Part shown: positions 48,380 to 56,931 of the stretch, piece after piece
Numbering within the stretch: the first letter of the stretch is position 1
How the letters are laid out: every line of letters begins with the position of its first letter
Origin: Blasia pusilla
Taxonomy: Eukaryota > Marchantiophyta > Marchantiopsida > Blasiales
Length of the DNA: 64,000 bases
Assembly (NCBI GenBank): GCA_050084515.1
Contig: CM114272.1
Span: 7,254,001-7,318,000, forward strand
Reading direction: 5' to 3'
Translations under genes and position numbers: made by a program
Notes under the pieces: model-generated
What the model saw: only the letters and a program-made list of their open reading frames with translations
Databases searched by the model: none
Told to the model about the DNA's origin: nothing

Positions 48380-49782
48380 GGCGTTGGTCATCACGGAGCT
48401 GTTTGGTGGTCTGGTTGTTTTACACGGAGTGGATTAAGGTATCGGCTACCTTTTCCACTTCCGACGGTTGATGAAGAGGAAAACGGGGTTGTTCCAAACA
48501 CCGAGTCTTCTACGTTGTTATCGAGTGTTGCAGCTCCATTGATTTGGGACATGGACGGGATATATGGGGCCATGAAGGGCCCACGACGATACTCGGGTGC
48601 AGTGGGCACCATTGAGTTGGAGGACTTCATTCAGGAGTTTGATATGTGGTGTGATATGCAGATGTTGTGGAACGCCACGTTGTTTACACCCTTCTTGGCT
48701 TGGAAGGGGTTGTTTCAACACTTGGAGGGACCACCCATGGATGATTACCATGAGTTTAGGAGGGACCATGTTGCTGAGATTAAGGCGTGGAGACAATATT
48801 GGTCTCCAGGCTATGTGTCTATTCACCATGGTGGTAGTGGTAGTAGTGCTCTTACTGTGTCAGCCAGCCCGACATTGAGTGGTGCGAGTACGAGCCGGAG
48901 TGGGAGTACTAATGGAGGTACTAGTGCCCCACCATCATTCAACCCGGTTGCAGAGTTCTTCAAGAGGTTGAAGAAGAACTATCAGGGAGTGAAGACAGAG
49001 AAGTTGAGGAGTCTTCAAGAATTTGAGCGAAAGACTGGTGAGAGTCTTCGTGAGGCATACACTCGTATGCGACACTTGATTTCAGTTACACAGGGTGTGA
49101 CTGAGGCTCAAGTAGTCCAGTTTTGGTATGGGATCTTGGACAGAGAGTTGCGCCGTAGGGTACGTGATGCTACTCTTATGAGTGATGATTCACCCACATT
49201 GACCCATGTGTTTGCTCTATCTGAGAAGATTGAGCTTAACATGGTGGAGGAGAGAGTGGTGACATCCGCATTCAGTAGGGATACAACTACTACTTCTCGT
49301 GTTCACAATCTCGTAGTAGTGGTGGTGGTAGTAGAAGTGGGAGTTGTGAGGGGTACACACGACCTTAGTCAGGTCCTAGAGGGACACTTACGCAAAGACC
49401 ATTGCCTTCATTTGCTGCCCCGTAGCAAGGAGAGTCATGTTGGACATGTGGAGGTGATCATGTTAGGAGGTTTTGTCCCCAAGAGGATAGGAGACGGACT
49501 TTGGAGGATGGGCCTCAGTTGGCCCCAACTCAGTGTGATCATTGCGGGAGACCAGGTCATCCTCGAGAGCGTTGCTTTGATCTTCATCCAGAGTTGAGAT
49601 CAGGCCGCGGCCGTGGTGGAGTAGCTCCAAGAGGCCGAGGAGGTAGAGGTGGTAGGGATGGTAGAGGTGGACCAGTGGTTGGAGAGTCTACGGTGGCTAA
49701 CCCTACCACTACGATAGAGTCAACTATGGCTACCAGGATTGAGCTATTGGAGCAGAAGTTGGCTACTATGGCTGGTATCTAG
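48380..49782 (+). pseudogene. gag of the methyltransferase element
   Basis: The first 300 codons include IEAWRQYW-like gag helices, then NPVAEFFKRLKKN, LQEFERKTGESLREAY and VTQGVTEAQVVQFWYGIL, matching the retrotransposon gag family. The frame is open upstream of the first visible methionine-like start (48515). Near 49270-49300 the frame shifts over GTAGTGGTGGTGG repeats, and the zinc knuckles are in another frame: CWTCGGDHVRRFC (about 49437-49475, with three instead of four residues before His) and CDHCGRPGHPRERC (canonical, about 49537-49578). Two CAG/CAA-type codons before the knuckles are now TAG. Gag would package the RNA. Confidence 0.85.
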
Positions 49783-50890
49783 CATAGAGCAGATTCGAGA
49801 GCAGGGGCTTCCACCTCTTATGGAGGGAATAATCACTCTTATATGGCGAGTACAGCACAGGCTGAGGCATCAGCTGCAGTTATGAGAGGAGCCACTCAAG
49901 CGTCAAAGCCACATGATGCTATTGTGGAGTTGGACCCATAGAGGGATGAGGCTGGGAGGCAGGCTAGGCTTCCCCAGTCATTCTTGATGTCTGAGGTGCT
50001 TAGAACTCCATCCATGGTTCCTACACAGCCTATTGATCCTACAGTGGGGACTGAGTCATCTACATCGTGTGTAGTAGACACGGATGCAGCATCCTGTGCA
50101 GTATTGCCGATGGCAACTTTAGTGTTGGGATCCCCATTGTTTTTGGCCATGGAGCTGATGGCTTTAGGAGTTGACTTAGCTCCTGTATTTCAGCTAGAAG
50201 CCACGTTGTGTGAACGTGGGGGTATTATTGCTACACGTGCTGAGGTGGATGAGGGTGTTGCGATGGAGCGACCCTCTATGTCAGGTGTAGCATTGAGTAC
50301 CAGTGCTACATGGCAGGCAGCAGCGGCGAAGATGGATGCATTACCAGCCCGGCCAGCCATTGATCGTGAGAGGCTTACACCTGATGTATGTATGTTGGAC
50401 AACCGGAGTGGGATATTCCGATTGGTGAGTCCTATAGGACAGGTGTATAGACCATATAGAGTCTTGTTAGACTCTGGTGCCCAACCTTTGATGTTGGGAA
50501 AGGCGGTATTCGGAGGTCAAAGCTTGAGCCTTGCCCATTCCAGACTCAAACATCACTTAGAGGAGCCAATGATAGGTCTCAATTCATGACACGGGAGAAG
50601 TTTTCTGTACAATTGAGACCACATCATGCGACTGATAGCTCCCGGTTGGAAGTACGTGCAGTGGTATGATGTACTAGTTGGAGGAGCAGTATTGTACCCG
50701 ATGGGTTTTCAAATGGACTACTAGACTGGGACAACATCTTATAGACCTGGTTGGCAGTCAGGGGATGGACGTATGAGCCAGGTTCCTATGAGATTCATTT
50801 ATGGGGCTCGACCAGGAGGGTCTTCCCCAACGGTGTTAGCATCTGTGGCTGGTTTTATTGGAGTAGTCACTTGGCCATGAGACTTTTTGG
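49783..50890 (+). pseudogene. Aspartic protease domain of the methyltransferase element
   Basis: The frame carries LLDSGAQPLMLG, with the active-site Asp codon at 50470-50472, then a stop-broken stretch and YDVLVGGAVLYPMGFQ, which fits the flap and second half of a retropepsin. It would cut the polyprotein. Four in-frame stops lie between 50587 and 50880 (TGA, TGA, TAG, TGA), each one transition away from CGA or CAG. The upstream part (49783-50450) is a linker without known domain. Confidence 0.85.
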
Positions 50891-51147
50891 AGGGTAATCT
50901 TTGCGCTATGGATTCTCTTGTGCATGAGGAGGTAGAGGAGGTCCCTAGTTTTGCAGTAGTGGCATCCTCATCGTTGGATGTGCCACTTTGGAGTTTAGGC
51001 GGTGCACTACGGCAGGAGGCTGATCACCTAGTGCAGGAGGCTTGGTGTGAGGCTGTTATACCTCACGAGGAAGAGGAGGCCCCACGGTGGACTCCTACTT
51101 CTCGTCCAGTTGGGTTATCCCCTTTGGATACTACACCCATTGTATGA

Positions 51148-52134
51148 CAGTATCCGCCGGAGGGTATTTGTGTGTTAGATCTCTTTGGTGGGATTAGCAC
51201 TGGTTTGGCTGCAGTGTTGCAAGCCGGTATTCTTGTGCGGAGATACGTGTATGTGGAGCAAGATGAGACGGCCCAAAGAGTCTCATCCCGACATATTGGT
51301 CAGTTGATGCGGAGATATCCTGAGTTGTTGCCTTCATCAGCTATTCGTGGGTACCAGCTTGCTTTGCCGTCACACATTGCATTGTTGGGGGCGCAGGACC
51401 TTGAGAGGGTTGTTCCTGTGGATTTGGTGGTTGTTGGATGGCCATGTCAGGGTCATACACGTGCTGGTCGTGGTGAGGGATTACACGACCCTAGGTCTCG
51501 ATTATTTTGGGAGATGTTACGGGTGTTACGACATCTGTAGGTTCATCAGGCACGTGCTCCAGCTTACATTCTGGAGAATGTTCCATTGTTGGGTGACACT
51601 CGGACCCGGATGATGGCGAGTGTTCATGAGGTGCGGTATTGGATTGGACCAGCGGTGTTGTTGGATGCAGCACGAGTTGGCTCGCGTGCACATCGTCCAC
51701 ACTTGTGGTAGACAAACTTTTTGCCTAGGGAGGTTCTACGTCGAGCATATGATGCACTGCAGCGGGATCCTTGCCTTACAATGGATAGTATCTTGGATAC
51801 TTGGCGACTTTCTCAGGTGGTGAGGGTTATTGATCGGTCACCCATGGCAGTGGTGAACCGTGTGGGCTAGCCTAGGATGGCACTACCCACATTTGTGAGT
51901 TTTCCCTTGTCACATGCCTACAGGGAAGGTGGTCCCGGGCTTGTATGGGATTCTCATGTGCGACAGTTGGTGGAGCCTAACGCTGATAAGAGAGAGCGTA
52001 CGATGGGATTTGCTACTGGTGTGACAGTGGTTGCTTCCATTTCTGAGGCTTCATGACGTCATGTGTTGGGTTAGGCCATGGACCTGAATTGTTTGACCTC
52101 GATTTTGAGTCTTGGGATGGCCGAGCAGCGTTGA
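51148..52134 (+). pseudogene. DNA (cytosine-5) methyltransferase domain inside gypsy pol
   Basis: The frame contains, in order: motif I LDLFGGISTGLAAV (51175 on), motif II YVYVEQDE, motif IV VVVGWPCQGHT with the catalytic Cys codon at 51445-51447, motif VI ILENVP (ENVP codons 51574-51585), motif VIII SRAHRPHLW (51682 on), a short target-recognition stretch, motif IX RERTMGFATGVT (51991 on), and motif X HVLG then AMDLN near 52060. Canonical order, about 330 codons, no permutation as in DRM enzymes. Motif I and the VIII-X part look DNMT3-like; PCQG in motif IV is closer to DNMT1, CMT and bacterial enzymes. It would transfer a methyl group from S-adenosylmethionine to cytosine C5. Stops at 51538, 51709, 51868, 52054, 52072 and 52132 kill this copy, but every catalytic motif residue is still readable. 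Confidence 0.93.
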
Positions 52135-52452
52135 CTTCGGACTATGTCTATGGGTCTTCCACCCCTTGTGATGAGCTCGATGGCTACCGGGATGGTAGAG
52201 ACATCGGATGGGGGCGAGGAAAATAGTATTTTGCATCCTTAGAGTTAATGGGATGTAATGGCTGGGCATGTGGAGTTGGTTGTTCATGCTGGAGGAGTTA
52301 TTTGCTCAGATGATGGTGTAGCTAAGGGTGTACCATCTTGTGAGGGGATTGCATAGCAGCCAATGGCGTCGTCCTCTCCCTCTAGTGTGCCAGTGGAGAA
52401 GACTTGGGAACCATTACTTGGGCCCAAGCTTAGGGGAGGTGAGAAATGACGC
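52135..52452 (+). other. Linker between methyltransferase and reverse transcriptase
   Basis: About 100 codons without known domain, with stops TAG 52240, TAA 52246, TAG 52354 and TGA 52447. It may hold a protease cleavage site that separates the two enzymes. Confidence 0.5.
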
Positions 52453-54237
52453 TTGACACAATTCCTACGTGCTTATAGGAGTTGTTTTGCCTTTAGCATG
52501 AAGGAGTTGGGTGCTTTGGTTGGACCCGGTATACGGATTGATTTGGCTAGTGATACGCCAATCTTCCGTTGTCCCTACCGATATAGTGATATGGAGAGGG
52601 ACCTGATTCACAGTAGGACGTTGGACCTTTTAGAGGTTGGATTAGTGGAGTTGTCGCATGGAGAGTATGCATCAGCCACTGTCATGCCTGCTAAAAAGAA
52701 TGTGCATGGCAACTACACGGATAGGCGGATGTGTGGAGATTACCATCCTATCAATCGGCAGACCAAGGCCGATAGGTATGCCATGCCTACACATGAGGAG
52801 ATCTTTGATGTGGTGGGACAGGCAAAGATTTTCAGTACTTTGGATCTTCGAGCAGGATACCATCAGTTGCCGATTCGAGAGAGTGACAAGGCCAAGACAG
52901 CATTTTGGGGTGTCAACACTCATGGAAAGGATTGTTTGTACCAGTGGAAATTCTTACTCTTTGGGTTGAAGAATGCACCTGCCGAGTTTCAGAGAGTGAT
53001 GGATAGGATCCTAGCAGGGTTGGATTTTGTTCGGTGTTACATTGATGATATCTTGGTGTTCAGTAACACGGTGGAGGAGGATCAACTACATTTGCAGATT
53101 ATGTTTGAGCGGTTGAAAGCTCATGGTCTATGTTTGCATCCAGGAAAGTGTAAGTTCTTCCATGAGGATGTTGAGTACTTGGGTCATGTGATCTATCCAG
53201 GTGGTTTGGGAGCTCAGCAAGCAAAGGTGGAGGCTATTGCAGTTATTCCTCGTCCGGTAGATGTGAGTAGAGTTCGGGCATTTATGGGATTGGCGAACTA
53301 CTATCAGAGGTATGTGAAGGGATTTAGTGCTATGGCAAAACCTTTGAACCAATTTTTGAAATCACATCATGAGTGGCATTGGGGAGATGATCAGGAGAGA
53401 GCTTTTGTGGAGATCAAGGCCCAGTTGGTGGCGGCGCCTATCTTGAGGAGACCTATCAGAGGGCGCCCATTTCACTTACACACTGATTGGAGTAGGTTGG
53501 GACTTGGAGCGGTGTTGACACAACATGATGATGAGCACATGGAGTTTGTGGTGGCCTATGCAAGTCGTTCGAATTATGCATCAGAGTCGCGCTATAGTTC
53601 ATATGAGGGAGAGTGCTTGGCAGTAGTGTGGGTTGTGGCACACTTTAGGTGTTACTTGTTTGGCACACAGTTTACCCTTGTTACTGATCACCTGCCGCTC
53701 AAGTGGTTGATGGAGTCTGATAAGCTTACAGGGAAGCTTGCACGGTGGGCTCTTATCTTACAAGAGTATGACTTCCAAGTGGTATATAGACCTGGAGTTG
53801 CCAACCTTGATGCTGATGGGTTGAGTAGGAACCCATGTACTAGCCAAGAGGATGCAATTGGGGCTAGATGGCATGGCGAGATTGATGAGGAGATGGTGCC
53901 AGGGTGGCATACATCTGCCTTTTTATGTTGGTTAGGGGTGGACTTTAGTATGGAGGACCACATGATATCTTACTCTAGTCACAGGGTAGATGGCCAGCCT
54001 TCAGATCCTAAGGTTGGAGATGGTGGTACGGATCAGCGTGATATTCATGATGATGCGTTGGTGTTGGAGTTCCTACGGACCAGTAGGATGTCAGGTATAG
54101 TGAGTGCCAAGGAGCGATCCCGTGTTCTTCAACGTGCTAAGAGGTATCGATTGGAGGGAACACATATTCTCCGTGTATGGGAGGATGGTAGAGTACGAGT
54201 AGTGCCGCATATGACTCAGAGAGAGCGCTTTGTGTGA
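52453..54237 (+). pseudogene. Reverse transcriptase and RNase H of the methyltransferase element
   Basis: 594 codons open without a stop, the best preserved part. Reverse transcriptase motifs include FSTLDLRAGYHQLPI, LLFGLKNAPAEFQRVM and the YIDDILVF active site (codons 53038-53061). RNase H follows at about 53461-53830 with HTDWSRLGLGAVLTQ (a Trp where most elements have Ala-Ser), YASRSNYASESRYSSYEGECLAV and ADGLSRNP. The frame has no stop inside although flanking domains have many. The TGA at 54235 most likely replaces CGA. This enzyme copies the element's RNA into DNA. Both active sites look intact in sequence. Confidence 0.92.
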
Positions 54238-54602
54238 CATGCCCATGAGGAGTTGGGACATTTTAGGGTAAAGCGTACGTATAGCTTACTCCTTGGTCAG
54301 TATTGGTGGCATGGCATGCATACTCAGGTGCAGCAATTGGTATCACATTGTATGGTTTGTGACCGGGTGAGAGCATCATTCAATGCCCCTACACCAGAGT
54401 TACACCCCTTGCCTATTATGGGGTTGGGTTACCGTTGGAGTGTGGACTTTGCGGGACCGTTACCGTTGACTGTATGACATCATCGATATGTGTTGGTGAT
54501 GGTGGAGCACTTCTCCAAGTGGATTGAGTTGGTGGTATTACTTGACAAGGAAAGTGAGGGAACAGTGTATGCGTTTCTTGATAGAGTGCTTAGTCATTTT
54601 GG
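54238..54602 (+). pseudogene. Truncated integrase of the methyltransferase element
   Basis: The zinc region is present, HEELGH at 54244 and CMVCDRVRASFNAP with cysteine codons 54349-54351 and 54358-54360. The first catalytic Asp lies in SVDFAGPL (codon 54445-54447), and VLVMVEHFSKW follows a TGA stop at 54475. At FLDRVLSHFG (about 54597) the similarity to copy B ends: the second catalytic Asp and Glu and the C-terminal domain are deleted. Integration by this copy would need integrase supplied from elsewhere. Confidence 0.85.
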
Positions 54603-54846
54603 CTTAGGGGTTGGCACATTATGTGTTTGACTCCACATATGGATGTTGTTCCTACTGGAAGGTGGGTTTGCCCTCGATGTACTTAGGAGAGGTGGATGAC
54701 TTGATCTTTCCATGATATGGGTTACAAATGTGCGACTAACGATGGGGCAACCTAGCACCCGGCCTTCTGATTCGTGCACCCACGAAGGTGTATAGCATGT
54801 AGTAGATGTATAGGGCTACCTGGGAGTTAGAGGGACCTAACCGCCA
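54603..54846 (+). other. 3' internal non-coding part of the element
   Basis: It matches copy B at 26580-26785, including CTAACNATGGGG, AGCACCCG and GAGTTAGAGGGACCTAACC, so the internal 3' end is conserved between the two. No coding frame. Confidence 0.65.
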
Positions 54847-54860
54847 GTTAGGGGGGCGAG
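54847..54860 (+). other. Polypurine tract
   Basis: GTTAGGGGGGCGAG just before the repeat beginning TTGTGGTACAC. It would prime plus-strand DNA synthesis, so the 3' LTR formally should begin here. Confidence 0.65.
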
Positions 54861-54965
54861 TTGTGGTACACTTGTGTTTGTGGATGCTCTCGTCTATGTT
54901 ATGTATGTATGTGAGTATGGTATGTCAACGATGTATGTTGTATGACGATGTGGATTCGCACGACA
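54861..54965 (+). repeat. Tail repeat X, first copy
   Basis: 103 bp from TTGTGGTACAC to TTCGCACGA, extended to CACGACA at 54965. It repeats at 55337-55439 with three differences. Only GC separates its end from the next LTR start, TGTCATGACC. Confidence 0.85.
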
Positions 54966-54967
54966 GC

Positions 54968-55441
54968 TGTCATGACCATACGGATTATGTCGTAGAGTAT
55001 AGTGTGCTAGTAGAGGCCATACCTTATGTAGGGCCGTAGTGTCCAGGTAGAGATGCGGTTTCATACATAGGGTTGGGGGTTACTCAGTTGAGGGTGACTT
55101 TTCCAGTAGGGCCCACTCTTAGGTTGGAGGATATAGTGTGGAGTGCACTCAAAGAACAGTTAGTTCTTTGAGTTGAGCTTGTTGTGTTGGGAGTTAGCCT
55201 TGGTAGTGAGTAGAGGTCTTGGTTATGGTGGTTCCTGCAAGCTTTGACCTGGATTCTCCCATCGTGGAGTGGGTTTGGCTCGATTTTATGTGATTCTATA
55301 CGTGTTTTATGACAGTAGGTCTTTCACGGATTTCAATTGTGGTACACTTGTGTTTGTGGATACTCTCGTCTATGTTATGTATGTATGTGAGTATGGTATG
55401 TCAGCAATGTATGTTGTATGACGATGTGGATTCGCACGAAA
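54968..55441 (+). repeat. 3' LTR of the methyltransferase element
   Basis: The first 368 bp match the 5' long repeat at 46511-46877; the last 103 bp are the second X copy, ending GCACGA where related LTRs read CACGACA. The right boundary therefore lies near 55440. No 5-bp duplication with the left end (GAAGT before 46511) was found. Confidence 0.75.
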
Positions 55442-56931
55442 AAGTACAAGCATCATATCGGAAGCATCAAGCGTCATATCGAGCATGACTCATAAAAAAA
55501 TTTCCACGGTGGTAGTTTATGAAAACACTTATGCTACACATTTTCTTTCCCATTAGGTACCATCATTTGTACATGATGTCAAACCAAAGATGAACTGATA
55601 AGCCTCACAATTTTGATTGTATGGACCTCCTTGCTTGCCTCAAAATCTGTTCTAAATTTTGAGTCATCTGACCTAAGGTGGCCAATTTTACCATTTCCGT
55701 TATTCTCTAATCTACTGAGTCATTTTCTACATATTGGCTTTGCATGCTTTTAGGTATCTATTAGGTTTTGAGCATTCAAGTTTTTGCTATGGCGTTGCAA
55801 GCTCTACTTTTTTAACAATTCATCGTAATTGTCCTTTCTTTTCACAATAGAATACATTTTCATATTGCTCTCTGTCGCAACAATGTAGAATGTCAACTCA
55901 TATAAAACAAGAATATGGTTGTTCCATTTTCTTGAAGCGTACATTCACATGCATTTCATGTGCAGGCATCATTTATCTATCCATTCTTTTGAGAAGCTTA
56001 GCGTAGGTATTGCATTTCAGTCGAGGCAGACACTTACATGAGTTTCATCTACCAAACATAATCCAACATGACATGACGTCCATCACTGTGGACAAAAATT
56101 TGAGACGCCCTAATAATTATATGATTATGGAAACATGGGTATGCCTAAGTCGTCCACGTGGCAGTAAGTGCGTGCAAGGATAACTCGGTAGGGGGACTTT
56201 GGTGTTTTTCATCTTCCAATAATATAATAACGAGTCGGTACCCCGTGCCCCACACACGTAAAAGAAGCCTTCCTTCTCATCTAGTATAGTTAGATGAAAC
56301 TAAGGTATTAGATGAGACAAGTACCTCTTACTCTATCATGGTTCCTCGAAATCAGAGACAACCCCATAGGACAGATGTCAAGCATAGATATGTTTGTTCT
56401 TGAAACAGCTCTAGCCAATAATAATATTACAGATATATAGATGACTCGAAATGTGGGTGTACTTGGAGGTCCACGTAGCGAAAGAAAAGGAACTGCAACT
56501 TCGTGCGATGATGAGCGAGCAAGCACAAGCGAGTTGCGAGGATGACCGGGCAGTCCACAATCCAGAAGGGCTCCCTCCCCTCTCTCAACCGCCGCTTCGC
56601 GAGAATCCGCCACGGGACTCGCGGCATCGGACCCCCAAACTCGAAAGCCTCTCGGCTGAGGAATGAGTGACTGAGAATGCAGGCGAAGGAATGGATGAAA
56701 GGGCGGATTAACTCACCACAGAGAAACCAGAGAGAGAAAGAGAGGATGGTTCGATAGTAAGCGCATCGATGCAGGAGGTGCCCGAGGAAATTGTGGGCTC
56801 GCATCACGGGGAATTGTGGACCGTTACCGTCGACGGGTTGCTCGCTGAGGGGATGAGTGTGTGAGTGAAGACAGTGTGGTATTGCCGCAGCGGCAGCTGC
56901 CGCTGCTGCTGCTGTTACCAGCGCCTCAGCT
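55442..56931. other. Intergenic region and 5' flank of CRR6
   Basis: AT-rich to about 56400, then GC-richer toward the gene. A run of GCT/GCC/GCA triplets lies at about 56884-56913 directly before the start codon; an in-frame TGA at 56866 shows it is untranslated in that frame. No TATA box stands out. An antisense frame of 264 codons (56427-57221) is a shadow of exon 1 and this GC-rich leader. Confidence 0.5.

Larger units (their letters stand above)
46511..55441 (+). mobile_element. Ty3/gypsy retrotransposon encoding a DNA C5-methyltransferase
   Basis: The order is LTR part, a 1.5-kb leader, gag with two zinc knuckles, aspartic protease, DNA cytosine-C5 methyltransferase, reverse transcriptase, RNase H, truncated integrase, polypurine tract and 3' LTR. 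From the second zinc knuckle to integrase all domains share a single frame, broken only by stop codons. RT before RNase H before integrase places it in Ty3/gypsy. The methyltransferase sits between protease and reverse transcriptase, where no gypsy element normally carries anything. It is not active: 19 in-frame stops, one gag frameshift zone and a deleted integrase core. Copies B and C nearby are relatives. Confidence 0.9.

Noticed and set aside
51148-52134. The methyltransferase as a host gene captured between two elements
   Set aside because: It has no introns, no boundary scar, and shares the exact frame of protease upstream and RT downstream.
51148-52134. Bacterial restriction-modification gene or contamination
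   Set aside because: No restriction gene nearby, and the domain lies inside a eukaryotic retrotransposon next to plant genes with introns.
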